Positions 24,417 through 32,881 of a stretch of 64,000 bases of DNA are shown piece after piece. The notes under the pieces are model-generated. The model did not search any database, was not told the DNA's origin, and saw nothing but the letters and a program-made list of their open reading frames with translations. The stretch is from DATMNI01 sp963817515 (GTDB lineage Bacteria; Acidobacteriota; Terriglobia; Bryobacterales; Bryobacteraceae), in assembly GCA_963817515.1 (NCBI GenBank), contig CAWFPJ010000025.1, forward strand, positions 186,001 through 250,000, read 5' to 3'. Both the position numbers and the translations under genes were made by a program. Each line of letters starts with the position of its first letter. Within the stretch, counting starts at the first letter, position 1.

Positions 24417-25411
24417 CGCGCGTTCTTTGCCTGACGCTGGCTCCGTTGGTGCTGGCTGCATTGCCTTTGGCCGCGCAGCCCAAGCTGTTGATCAATGCCA
24501 GGCTGGATACGCGGCCGGGGGCGGGCCTGCAACGCGAGTTTCAGACACTTCTTACGACTCAGCCGCAGCCGGCGTGGATCATGTATTCGGTGCCGGCGGT
24601 GCGCACTTACAACCTGGGCTGCGACTACGTTCGCGACAGCGCCACCACAGCCGGCGTGATTCACCTGGAACCGCCCGACCATGCCCTGATCCTGTTTCGC
24701 CTGGAGGGCAATGCCGTAAACCGCATCCGCGCGCTGTCGCCGAATTGCGAGATCGACGCCGGAGACGTCCCGGTACACTGGCTGACGGACGTGCAGCCAG
24801 CCGAGAGTATCGCCCTGCTGAACACCTACGTTCCGCAGCACGAAATCGACTCGAACGGAGCCATCACCGCGATCGCCATGCATGCCGACGCGGCGGCCGA
24901 TGCGGCGCTCGAGCGTTTCGTGGCATCGGACAAGCCCGAATGGCTCCGGCAGCGCACGGCGTCCCTTCTGGGCTCAGCCCGCGGACGCCACGGAATGGAG
25001 ATCCTCAAGAACCTGATCGCTAACGACGCCAGCGAGCGAGTGCGCGAGCGGGCCATTTCAGGTCTGTCCGGCAGCCGGGAGACGGACGCCATGGATTTGC
25101 TGATTGCGATCGCGCGCACCGACAAGAACCCGCGGTTGCGCGCGCAGGCCATCTCCTCATTGAACCGAAAATCGGGGAGTAAAGTGACCGGCGCACTCAA
25201 AGACGCGATCGAAAACGACCCGGACACCAGTGTGAAACGGCGCGCGGTATCCGCGCTGCAAAACCTGCCCGATGGCGAGGGCGTTCCGCTGCTGATCCAA
25301 CTGGTGAAGACTACCAAGGACGGCGAAGTTCGCAAGCAGGCCATGAACTCCCTGGGCCAATCCCACGACACGCGGGCTATGGCCTTCTTCGAGGACGTGC
25401 TCAAGCACTGA
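24413..25411 (+). CDS. Secreted HEAT-repeat protein
   Basis: 332 residues with a signal peptide (MTRVLCLTLAPLVLAALPLAAQ). Residues ~25-150 form a separate N-terminal domain with VPAVRTYNLGCDYVR and HALILFRLEGNAVNRIRAL, which looks like a small secreted domain of unknown role. Residues ~165-330 contain about five HEAT units (MDLLIAIARTDKNPRLRAQA, ALKDAIENDPDTSVKRRAV, LLIQLVKTTKDGEVRKQAM). Translation is coupled to the upstream gene by ATGA overlap. It is the last gene of the sigma/anti-sigma operon. Confidence 0.8.
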   Translation: MTRVLCLTLAPLVLAALPLAAQPKLLINARLDTRPGAGLQREFQTLLTTQPQPAWIMYSVPAVRTYNLGCDYVRDSATTAGVIHLEPPDHALILFRLEGNAVNRIRALSPNCEIDAGDVPVHWLTDVQPAESIALLNTYVPQHEIDSNGAITAIAMHADAAADAALERFVASDKPEWLRQRTASLLGSARGRHGMEILKNLIANDASERVRERAISGLSGSRETDAMDLLIAIARTDKNPRLRAQAISSLNRKSGSKVTGALKDAIENDPDTSVKRRAVSALQNLPDGEGVPLLIQLVKTTKDGEVRKQAMNSLGQSHDTRAMAFFEDVLKH

Positions 25412-25413
25412 AC

Positions 25414-26511
25414 TTACCAGATCACCGAGCGGTCGATGCTTGCCAGCGTGGGCCGGCCTGTCAGCGCCATCGCGAACTCAAACTCTTTGCGCAGAATTTC
25501 CACCACGCGGGCGATGCCGGCCTCGCCTGCCACTCCCATCCCCCAGAGATACGGCCGGCCGATCTGCACCGCCGCCGCGCCGAGCGCCAGCGCCTTGATG
25601 ATATCGGTGCCGCGGCGTATGCCGCCATCCACCAGCACCGGCACGCGGCCGGCTACCTTCTCCACCACCAGCGGCAGCGCATCGATGGTTGCCGGCACGG
25701 TGTCCAGATTACGCGCGCCGTGATTGGAGACGATAATACCGGCCACTCCGGTCTTGACCGCGATGGCGGCATCGTCGGGGTTCAGGATGCCTTTGAGCAC
25801 CACCGGCTTGCGTGCGAAACCCTGCAGCCATTCGATGTCTTTCCAGGTGAGGCTGGGGTCCAGATAGTTGGGGCTGGGAAGATTCGGCAACTGCCGGGTG
25901 GGCAGTTCGCCGGCGGCGCGCTGCTCGCGGTTGCGGAGCGCGAACGTGGGCGAATCCACCGTGACGCAGATGGCGCGGCAGCCCAAATCTTCGGCGCGTT
26001 GCACCAGGTCGCGCGTAAAACCGTGGTCCTTCTGCACGTAAAGCAGAAACCAGGTGGGCCCGGTAGCGGCCTTGGCGATATCCTCGATCTTCATGCCGGC
26101 GCTGCTGCTGACGACGTAGGTAGCGTTCGCCGCCCCGGCGCCGCGGACGGCCACCAGGTCGCCTTGCGGCATAATCAAACCCTGGCCGCCGGTGGGCGCA
26201 AGCACGATCGGAAACGGCAATTCGGTGCCGAACAGGCGCAGCCGGGTATCCAGTTTCGACACATCCACCAGCACGCGGGGTTTCAGCCGGATGTGGTCGT
26301 AGGCTTCGCGATTCCACTTGAGCGTGATTTCATCGGCCGCGCCTCCCACGATGCGCTCCCAGGCGCCCCGCGAGATTTTGGTATGCGCGTCAGCCTCGAT
26401 ATCGTAGACCGAAAGCAGGCGGTCGAGGTCGGTTTTGGGAGGGGCCTGCTGGGCGCGCAGACGTGCCGCCGCGCCAAGAGTGGAGAGGAGCGCGCCGCGC
26501 CGCGTCAACAT
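25414..26511 (-). CDS. TAT-exported FMN-dependent alpha-hydroxy-acid dehydrogenase/oxidase
   Basis: 365 residues from ATG 26511, with a twin-arginine signal (MLTRRGALLSTLGAAARLRAQ). The TIM-barrel shows LFGTELPFPIVLAPTGGQGL, FLLYVQKDHGFTRDLVQRAE, ICVTVDSPTFALRNREQR, and the catalytic GIIVSNHGARNLD, then VPVLVDGGIRRGTDIIKALALGA for FMN phosphate. Family members oxidise lactate, glycolate or mandelate. Export of an FMN enzyme by TAT is consistent with a folded cofactor-loaded cargo. It is convergent with the HEAT genes. Confidence 0.9.
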   Translation of the reverse strand: MLTRRGALLSTLGAAARLRAQQAPPKTDLDRLLSVYDIEADAHTKISRGAWERIVGGAADEITLKWNREAYDHIRLKPRVLVDVSKLDTRLRLFGTELPFPIVLAPTGGQGLIMPQGDLVAVRGAGAANATYVVSSSAGMKIEDIAKAATGPTWFLLYVQKDHGFTRDLVQRAEDLGCRAICVTVDSPTFALRNREQRAAGELPTRQLPNLPSPNYLDPSLTWKDIEWLQGFARKPVVLKGILNPDDAAIAVKTGVAGIIVSNHGARNLDTVPATIDALPLVVEKVAGRVPVLVDGGIRRGTDIIKALALGAAAVQIGRPYLWGMGVAGEAGIARVVEILRKEFEFAMALTGRPTLASIDRSVIW

Positions 26512-26523
26512 TGGAGACCTCAT

Positions 26524-26866
26524 AGCTTGTTATTCTCTCTCGAAAGCGGGCGGCGTGGGCACTCACAGTTACGGAAATCCAGTTACGAGAATCCTGGAGA
26601 GCGTCGGACGCGTCCAAGTAATCAGATTCGAAGAGTGGCGGCGGTAGCGGGCCAGATCAAAGTCCCCGGCGGATCTTCCAACGAGACCGCGGCGCATTCA
26701 ATTGTTATTTTGTTTGCGAAGAAGCTCTGGGTTTTGCGTGCCGTCGTACTATATTTGACCGAGGTCATCGGTAGTGATATGCTCACACCGTTCACCCAAA
26801 GAGCCGTCTAAACCGCTGAGCACCGGCTGCCTATCTTTTCGTGATCGAAAGGTGGAACCGGCTGAA
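26524..26866. other. Intergenic stretch with a promoter but no gene
   Basis: No supported gene in 343 bp. The left half reads like decayed coding sequence without a start or ribosome-binding site. The right half contains the sigma-70-like promoter at 26755-26783. The stretch leads into the accessory patch with the transposase remnant. Confidence 0.5.
26755..26783 (+). promoter_or_regulatory. Sigma-70-like promoter before the small ORF at 26867
   Basis: TTGACC at 26755-26760 and TATGCT at 26778-26783 are separated by 17 bases. It stands about 85 bases upstream of ATG 26867. The match is four to five of six in each hexamer. Confidence 0.45.
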
Positions 26867-27067
26867 ATGCAGAACAATTTCGACGCCATGCAAATAGCCC
26901 AGCGGGTTCTGACAGCCCTGACCAAAAAGCGCCCTCCGGACAAGGCTGACGTCGTGGCACTTCGCGAGTTTGTGGGCCCGCAGTCGCAAGACGCCGGCCC
27001 CGACGAACTTGCCTGCGACGTGATCCAGAAGGCTATGAAGCAGCGCACGGAGTCTCGGGGCGCATAG
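26867..27067 (+). CDS. Small conserved-looking hypothetical protein
   Basis: 66 residues from ATG 26867 (MQNNFDAMQIAQRVLTALTK); the longer in-frame start at 26774 has no preceding ribosome-binding site. The protein is helical and acidic/basic mixed, with a KRPPDKADVVALREFV turn and a DELACDVIQKAMKQR helix. No family assigned. It looks like a normal coding sequence next to a transposase remnant. Confidence 0.5.
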   Translation: MQNNFDAMQIAQRVLTALTKKRPPDKADVVALREFVGPQSQDAGPDELACDVIQKAMKQRTESRGA

Positions 27068-27230
27068 TTAGACCAGCGCAACATTTGAAATGTCAGCACA
27101 ACCTCCTTCCACCAGCTTTGCCAGGTAGTGTCCTAACGTTGTGTTGGTCCGTTGGTGGCGGCCTCGGGAGTGCAGGCCGCCAGTGGATCACGGCTGAATT
27201 TCTCCCGTCGTCTCAATCTGTAACGGAGCT

Positions 27231-27557
27231 ATGGACAGACCCGGAAGTGCAGAACGCCGCTACAGCCCCGCAAAAGTGATCGGTGCGGAGAAGAAGGAAA
27301 TCTACGGAGACCCAGACATGCAACGCGTTTGCACGTCGCCCATCGAGCGCCAGAACGGCTCGCTTCGCCAGTGGTGCAAGCGGCTCACAAGGTTGAGTTA
27401 TGCATTCAGCAAGAAGTGGACGAACCTGAAAGCAGCACTGGCACTGCATTTCGCGTTCTACAATTTCTGCCGGGTGCATCGCACGATCAGGGTAACTCCC
27501 GCTATGGCTTCGGGGTTGACGGGGAGAGTTTGGGGGCTAGCGGAATTGCTCACTTAA
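27231..27557 (+). mobile_element. IS1-family-like transposase, C-terminal remnant
   Basis: About 108 residues that match the end of an IS1-type DDE transposase: CTSPIERQNGSLRQW with the catalytic Glu, LTRLSYAFSKKWTNLKAALALHF, then FYNFCRVHRTIRVTPAMASGL and a tail. The N-terminal two thirds, including both catalytic Asp residues, are missing and no intact ends were found. Bases 27068-27230 before it hold no recognisable gene. It cannot move by itself. Confidence 0.75.
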
Positions 27558-27562
27558 GGCTT

Positions 27563-28591
27563 TCAAGGATGCCGTACTAGTTGCTGGCAGACGGGTTGCC
27601 ATGTGGCTGCATCTATCGGTCCTAATAACTTCGGGGCTCCTGACTTAATTAGTATCCTGTTTGTTATTTCAATTTGCTTTGCGTGATCCTTAAAACTAGA
27701 TACGCCGCTAATGTTTTCCTCTCTCACGCGAATAGGTGAGTCGGGAATGAATGTTCCAGCTAGTGACTGCTCCGAATCTACCCGCTTTCCATTCTTGTGA
27801 AGAATTGCATAACTAATCCACACGCCATTTTTAGCGGTAGCCCGCATCGTAAGGATGGTCGTATCATATTTTAGATAGACTACTCCGAGGGGCTTGTACG
27901 TTCCGTCGTCGGCGTTCCAGATCTCAGGTCGAAATTCCGCTATATTGCAATAAACACCACCCCCAGAGGCCAGATCAATCAGCCCGAGAACACTGACTGA
28001 AGCATGAAAATGCTCCAACGGTAAAATAGATAGTACGGCATTCCTGATCGGATGACGCACGGGGTAGTCTTCAACTATTATAGATATGCCAACCGCTTCT
28101 ATATCTCCTCGGCTATCTGGATACCATGTTGCAGTAGACATCCATGGGTAGGGCTGCGGCCTGGGCGGTTCGCCATTTATAGCAGCCTCTATAGGTTTGT
28201 CTGCTAGGCCCTTGGACAACCCCGGAGCGGTAAAACCATTAGTCAGCCTACTTACATAGTTTCGTAGCTCAGGTATTCTCAGAACAGCACTCGCCGCGAT
28301 GGTTCGTGGGTTTACTGGAAGCGGATTGACAAAAAGTGCGGCGGAATAGATCGCCAGTGACGTCCCAGCTACTAAAGCACACATCCACGATACAGCTATC
28401 TTATCTGTGCTCCAAAAGGCTACCCTGAACCAGTGCGGGAAGTGACCGTAAAGTATGAGGATAGCGCCGATGATGAGCGCCAGTGCGGCAAACTCATCTC
28501 CCGCGTAGTGTTTGAGCCCAATTGACAGGAGGGTCATCCCGAAGGCCTTCCCAATGTCCGTGCGCCATTTACTGGGCTGTTGCGCGTCCAC
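27563..28591 (-). CDS. Orphan membrane protein, probably acquired
   Basis: 342 residues, no family recognised. Three hydrophobic segments lie near the N-terminus (FGMTLLSIGLKHY, FAALALIIGAILILYGHF, VSWMCALVAGTSLAIYSAALFV). The remaining 240 residues are soluble and mixed alpha/beta, with ISIIVEDYPVRHPIRNAV and VVYLKYDTTILTMRATAKNGVW. Base composition is visibly AT-richer than the neighbours and codon choice differs, as expected for transferred DNA. It lies between the transposase remnant and argC. A toxin, defence or stress role cannot be read from the sequence. Confidence 0.6.
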   Translation of the reverse strand: MDAQQPSKWRTDIGKAFGMTLLSIGLKHYAGDEFAALALIIGAILILYGHFPHWFRVAFWSTDKIAVSWMCALVAGTSLAIYSAALFVNPLPVNPRTIAASAVLRIPELRNYVSRLTNGFTAPGLSKGLADKPIEAAINGEPPRPQPYPWMSTATWYPDSRGDIEAVGISIIVEDYPVRHPIRNAVLSILPLEHFHASVSVLGLIDLASGGGVYCNIAEFRPEIWNADDGTYKPLGVVYLKYDTTILTMRATAKNGVWISYAILHKNGKRVDSEQSLAGTFIPDSPIRVREENISGVSSFKDHAKQIEITNRILIKSGAPKLLGPIDAATWQPVCQQLVRHP

Positions 28592-28665
28592 CCACCTAGC
28601 CTATCATTCGCCGGATGCATATTTAACCAACACAAACTTGTGACACGACCGTCCGCCAGTCATGG

Positions 28666-28693
28666 TATATTTATTCATAGGAACGAATATATA
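28666..28693 (+). promoter_or_regulatory. AT-rich inverted repeat before argC, possible ArgR-like operator
   Basis: TATATTTATTC (28666-28676) faces GAATATATA (28685-28693) just upstream of ATG 28698. The half-sites resemble ARG-box halves (TNTGAATNNTTATNCA type) only loosely. The position is right for repression of an arginine operon. Confidence 0.3.
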
Positions 28694-28697
28694 ACCA

Positions 28698-29706
28698 ATG
28701 GCACAGAAGGTTGGCATCGTCGGTCACACCGGCTACAGCGGGGCGGAACTGGTTCGGATTTTGGCTGGGCACGGACAGGTTGTGCCCATCCTGATGGACC
28801 ACCGGGAGGATGCGGGCCCGGGCGCGGCCATCCGCAATGTCACCGGGCCCGCGCGCATCCCAAGCACCGGTGAAGCTGTTCGGGCTGAAGGGCTTGCCGT
28901 GGTTTTTCTGGCTACGCCGCCGCAGGTTTCCATGCAACTGGCGCCGGTCATGTTGGACGCCGGAGCGCGGGTTGTCGATTTGAGCGGCGCGTTTCGGCTG
29001 CGCACGCCGGCAAACTATACGGCCTGGTATAAGGAGCCGCACACCCAGCCGGAACTGCTGGCGGAGGCTGCCTACGGGCTTCCGGAGTTCTGCCGGGAAC
29101 GGATTCCCGGGGCGCGGCTGGTTTCAAATCCAGGCTGCTACCCGACGGCGGCCAATCTCGCTATCCGGCCGCTGGTGGAAGCCGGCGTGGTGGACCGGGC
29201 TGCGGGCATCGTTTGCGATGCTAAATCAGGAGTCAGCGGGGCGGGCCGGAAAGCCAGCCTCACGACCAGCTTCTGCGAGGTCACCGAGAACTTTTCGGCG
29301 TATTCCATTCTCAAGCATCGGCACGTTCCGGAGGTGCTGCAGATCTCCGGGTTTGGAAGAGCGCGAGTTCAGCTTTACGGCGCAACTGCTGCCGCTTGAA
29401 CGCGGTATCCTGGAAACCATCTACTTCCGCGCGGTGGGTGTAGGCAGCGCCGGGGAACTGCTTGCCATTTACGAAAAGTGCTACGCCGGGGAGCCCTTCG
29501 TCAGGCTGTATAACCCGGGCCATACGCCTGATCTCCGAGCGGTAGCGCGGACCAACTTCTGCGACATTGGGGTTACGCTCGATGCCGGAACCGGGCGCGC
29601 CGTGGTGGTCAGCGCCATCGACAACCTGGTGAAAGGCGCGGCCGGGCAAGCGGTGCAGAACATGAACCTCATGCTGGGGTTCGCCGAAACCCAAGGGTTG
29701 TTGTGA
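28698..29706 (+). pseudogene. argC: N-acetyl-gamma-glutamyl-phosphate reductase, frame broken once
   Basis: The first frame (28698-29399) gives VGIVGHTGYSGAELVRIL, VVFLATPPQVSMQLAPVML and the catalytic VSNPGCYPTAANLAI. From about 29352 it turns to nonsense. The +1 frame then continues LEEREFSFTAQLLPLERGILETIY to GAAGQAVQNMNLMLGF and the normal end at 29706. One extra base in CCGGGTTT (29347-29354) explains it. The enzyme makes N-acetylglutamate semialdehyde in arginine synthesis. Because argB and the acetyltransferase follow intact, a sequence error is more likely than true loss. Confidence 0.88.
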
Positions 29707-29719
29707 CGAGGCCTCTATT

Positions 29720-30508
29720 GTGAAACTGCTGGTCAAACTGGGTGGCACGCTGCTTGACGCCGCGGATTCGCGCGATCGCCTGGCCGCTCAAATTGCGGCG
29801 GCGCGGGCCGGCGGCGCCGAAATCGTAGTGGTTCACGGCGGCGGCAAACAGATGACGCGCTATCTCACGGAGCGGGGCATTGAGAGCCGCTTTGTGAACG
29901 GGCTGCGGGTGACCACGCCGGAAACCGTGGACGCGGTGCTCAAGGTCTTCGCGGGCAGCGTGAATCACGAACTGGTGGCCAGCCTGAACCGCGCCGGAGC
30001 CATGGCGGTAGGGCTTTCGGGCATCGATTCCTTTCTGGTGGAGGCGGAGCAGATGGACCCCGCGCTGGGCGCAGTGGGGCGCGTGACCCGGTCCAACCCG
30101 GCGCTTCTGCATCTGCTGGCGGACAATGGCTATCTGCCGGTGGTGGCGTGCGTGGCGGGCGACCGGCAGGGGCAGGTTTACAACGTCAATGCCGACCAGA
30201 TGGCGGTGGCCTGCGCGGTGGCCTTCGGCGCCCAACAGCTGGTGTTTTTGACGGATGTGCCGGGCGTGCTGGATGGCGCGAAACAGGTGCGGCCGGTGCT
30301 GGGCGCGGAGCAAAGCCGGCAGCTGATCGCGGACGGCACCGTGACGGGCGGCATGCAGGCCAAGCTTAACGCCGCGCTGGCGGCGCTCGAAGGCGGAGTC
30401 GGGCAGGTGAGAATCGCGCCGGGTGCGGCCGAAGGCGTGCTGGAACGTATTCTGGCCGGTGAAGAAATCGGCACCCGCATGATCGCAAGCGAGGTACACG
30501 CGGCATGA
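29720..30508 (+). CDS. argB: Acetylglutamate kinase
   Basis: 262 residues from GTG 29720. The amino-acid-kinase fold shows LLVKLGGTLLD at the start, EIVVVHGGGKQM for phosphate binding, VYNVNADQMAVACAVAFGAQQLVFLTDVPGVLDG for the nucleotide site, and VTGGMQAKLNAALAAL for substrate. It phosphorylates N-acetylglutamate in arginine synthesis. It starts 13 bp after argC and overlaps the following acetyltransferase gene by four bases. Confidence 0.95.
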   Translation: MKLLVKLGGTLLDAADSRDRLAAQIAAARAGGAEIVVVHGGGKQMTRYLTERGIESRFVNGLRVTTPETVDAVLKVFAGSVNHELVASLNRAGAMAVGLSGIDSFLVEAEQMDPALGAVGRVTRSNPALLHLLADNGYLPVVACVAGDRQGQVYNVNADQMAVACAVAFGAQQLVFLTDVPGVLDGAKQVRPVLGAEQSRQLIADGTVTGGMQAKLNAALAALEGGVGQVRIAPGAAEGVLERILAGEEIGTRMIASEVHAA

Positions 30509-31113
30509 TCAGCGCCCTTCAGGCGGACGCTTTTGTGGAGCTGGGAGGTCCCGAATACGGGCTCGTAACCCGCAAAGCGGCCATGCGTGATATTCCGTCC
30601 ATTCTGGACCTGATTAACGGTTACGCGGCCCGCGGCATTATGCTTCCGCGCACCGAGTTCGAAATGTCCGAGGCCATACGCGATTTCAGCGTGGTGACCC
30701 TGGAGGACCGGCTGCTGGGCTGCGGAGCGCTGCATTTCTACACTCCTCAGATTGCCGAAATCCGCTCGCTGGCGGTCCACGAAGAGGCTAAGACCAAGGG
30801 TGTCGGCCGCAAGTTAGTGGAACTGTTGGTTGAGGAAGGGCAGCAATATGAACTGGATGCGGTATTCGCTTTCACCTATGTGGCCGAATTCTTCCAAAAG
30901 GTGGGATTCCACGTGGTGGAACGCGGAGCGCTGCCGCTAAAGGCTTGGAAAGATTGCCTGCGCTGCCCCAAATTCCAGGCCTGCGATGAGATCGCGGTGC
31001 TGCGGATGGTGCGGCCTCAGCACTGGCCGGACGGGCAACCCGAAATGTGGGGCCACGCCATGGCATCGCCCGACGACCAGTTCATTCAAATACCTATTCC
31101 CCGCAAAATATAG
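30505..31113 (+). CDS. GNAT N-acetyltransferase, probable N-acetylglutamate synthase
   Basis: 202 residues. The GNAT fold reads TRKAAMRDIPSILDLINGYAARGIMLPRTEFEM, LGCGALHFYTPQIAEIRSLAVHEEAKTKGVGRKLVE with the acetyl-CoA loop, and FAFTYVAEFFQKVGF. The C-terminal LPLKAWKDCLRCPKFQACDE has a cysteine pair seen in single-domain ArgA-type enzymes. Encoding right after argB, with four-base overlap, indicates the first step of arginine synthesis. Confidence 0.88.
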   Translation: MISALQADAFVELGGPEYGLVTRKAAMRDIPSILDLINGYAARGIMLPRTEFEMSEAIRDFSVVTLEDRLLGCGALHFYTPQIAEIRSLAVHEEAKTKGVGRKLVELLVEEGQQYELDAVFAFTYVAEFFQKVGFHVVERGALPLKAWKDCLRCPKFQACDEIAVLRMVRPQHWPDGQPEMWGHAMASPDDQFIQIPIPRKI

Positions 31114-31239
31114 GCAATATCTTAGAAATGGACTGAAATGCCCAAGATAAACTACACTTGCGCATTCTTTTGGAGGTACACTTCAATTACGGATTAGAGA
31201 ATATTAAAATCGCTTGATCTTACTTCCTGAGAGGCGAAC

Positions 31240-32211
31240 ATGAGAGCGCAAACGGTTGATGTTAAATCCTCAACTGGGCGGATTCTTTGTAATACAGTTT
31301 TCCGTTCCGGTGGAAAGAAGCTGCTTGCCAAGGGGCATGTCATCAGCGATGAAGATATCCGGGTTCTCGAATCCGAAGGCATGGCCAACATTTGGGTCAC
31401 GGAGTTAGAGGCCGGCGAAGTGAGTGAGGACGACGCGGTTTGCGCCGTTGCCAGCGAGATGGGATGCGGGAGCCTCGAGATCCGGATGGCGGCGGGCGGC
31501 CGGGCTAACCTGGTGGCCACCGAGAACTGCTGTGTGCTGGTGGATGACGAACTTCTGAAACTGATCAACTGCCCCGCCAGCGTGGTAATCGCCACGGCGC
31601 TGAATTTCAGCTACGCGGTTGCGGGCCAGCGGATTGCAACCATCAAGAGCGCGCCGTTCGCGGTGGCGCAGGACCAGTTGGACGCCCTGATCGGGATACT
31701 GAAGGAACGCGGACCGATCCTGCAAGCCCGGCCCGTGCGGTCGCCGAGTGTAGGAGTGCTTTACACCGATCCCGTCAGCGGCGAGCGGGCCCGCCAGTTG
31801 TTCGAGAACATCATGCGGCAGCGGCTGGACCGATTCGGCGTGAACGCAAGTTTTGCTTTGGCCTGCACGGAGGACGAGAACTCTGTGGCGCGCAGCCTTC
31901 AGCATCTTTTGCGATCGAAGCCATGTGTGATTCTGGTGGCTTCCACAACCGCGCCGGCTGGTCCGGAAGATGTGATCGGCCAGGCCATAGTGAAACTGGG
32001 AGGCCAGGTGGAACGGTTCCTGGCGCCGGTGGAGCCGGGAAACCTGCTCTTGATGTCGTATAAGGATGATGTGCCGATTGTTTCGGCGCCGGGTTGCTTC
32101 CGGTCGGCCAAAACCAACGTGGTCGACCTGGTGTTGCCGCCGCTGCTGGCGCGCTATCACGTGGCGGGCTGGGAAATAGCCGGCCTGGGGCACGGCGGAC
32201 TGTTGGCCTGA
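31240..32211 (+). CDS. Molybdopterin-binding-fold (MoCF_BD) protein, MoeA-related
   Basis: 323 residues. An N-terminal segment (RILCNTVFRSGGKKLLAKGHVISDEDIRVLESEG) resembles the start of MoeA-like domains. The C-terminal half carries a MoCF-type fold: SPSVGVLYTDPVSGERARQLFENIMRQRL, VILVASTTAPAGPEDVIGQAIVKLGGQVERFLAPVEPGNLLLMSY and PIVSAPGCFRSAKTNVVDLVLPPLLA. It lacks the full MoeA domain set and its partner genes are not nearby. It could act in molybdopterin handling or be a divergent sensor. Confidence 0.75.
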   Translation: MRAQTVDVKSSTGRILCNTVFRSGGKKLLAKGHVISDEDIRVLESEGMANIWVTELEAGEVSEDDAVCAVASEMGCGSLEIRMAAGGRANLVATENCCVLVDDELLKLINCPASVVIATALNFSYAVAGQRIATIKSAPFAVAQDQLDALIGILKERGPILQARPVRSPSVGVLYTDPVSGERARQLFENIMRQRLDRFGVNASFALACTEDENSVARSLQHLLRSKPCVILVASTTAPAGPEDVIGQAIVKLGGQVERFLAPVEPGNLLLMSYKDDVPIVSAPGCFRSAKTNVVDLVLPPLLARYHVAGWEIAGLGHGGLLA

Positions 32212-32213
32212 CA

Positions 32214-32846
32214 CTAATCCGGAGCGCCCGGCGTATTTTCTTGCCAGGCGATTCCGCGCTGCCGCAGTTCCCGCTCGATTTGTTCGCCGGATTCGAACTG
32301 GACTGCATCCATGCCCATTTGCCTGCCAGCCTCCACATAAGCGCCGATGTCATCCGTGTAGAAACATTCTTCGGGCCGGCACCCGGCGCGTTCCACCGCC
32401 GCCTGAAAGATTTCCGGCTGCGGCTTCATGGCGTGGACCTCATAGGAGAGGACCAGATGGTGGAAATGGCGCAGCATGTGGCCATAGTTATGGCGTAGCA
32501 ATTCGAAATGCAGGGCGTTGGTATTGGAGAGCAGCAGCAGGCGATAGCGCGCCGCCAGGCCTTCAAGCATGCTTTCGGAGACCAGGGTCCGGGCGAAGAT
32601 GCTGCTCCAGATTCGGCAGAAGTCCTCGTAATCCAGGTGCAAGTCCAGAACCCGGGAGAACTGTTCGACGAAATCCCGGGGTTCCACCAGACCGGTTTCG
32701 AAGCGTTCAACCAGGCCGGTGCCGGCGAGGCGTTTGGGGATCTCGGCGGCGGTGTAAGGGCAGAGGCCCTCGAGCGTAAGGTAGACGCGATTGAAATCGA
32801 AATAGATGAGAACCTTGCCCAGGTCGAAAATGATGGCTTTGTGCAT
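32214..32846 (-). CDS. HAD-superfamily hydrolase
   Basis: 210 residues from ATG 32846 (MHKAIIFDLGKVLIYFDFNR); an in-frame extension to 33557 lies over the GH95 gene and is rejected. The HAD motif I is IFDLGKVL (Asp nucleophile; the second Asp of DxD is replaced by Gly-Lys), motif II is LLLLSNTN, and the Lys/late motifs are AMKPQPEIF and CFYTDDIGAYVEAGRQMGM. The pattern matches YihX-type phosphatases of small phosphorylated sugars; the substrate is not known. Confidence 0.85.
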   Translation of the reverse strand: MHKAIIFDLGKVLIYFDFNRVYLTLEGLCPYTAAEIPKRLAGTGLVERFETGLVEPRDFVEQFSRVLDLHLDYEDFCRIWSSIFARTLVSESMLEGLAARYRLLLLSNTNALHFELLRHNYGHMLRHFHHLVLSYEVHAMKPQPEIFQAAVERAGCRPEECFYTDDIGAYVEAGRQMGMDAVQFESGEQIERELRQRGIAWQENTPGAPD

Positions 32847-32881
32847 GGGGTGATCGCGCAGCGAGTGTATGTTGTCCCAGC

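Noticed and set aside
26524..26754. A gene in the gap after the hydroxy-acid dehydrogenase
   Set aside because: Short open frames here lack a ribosome-binding site and have no recognisable protein pattern.
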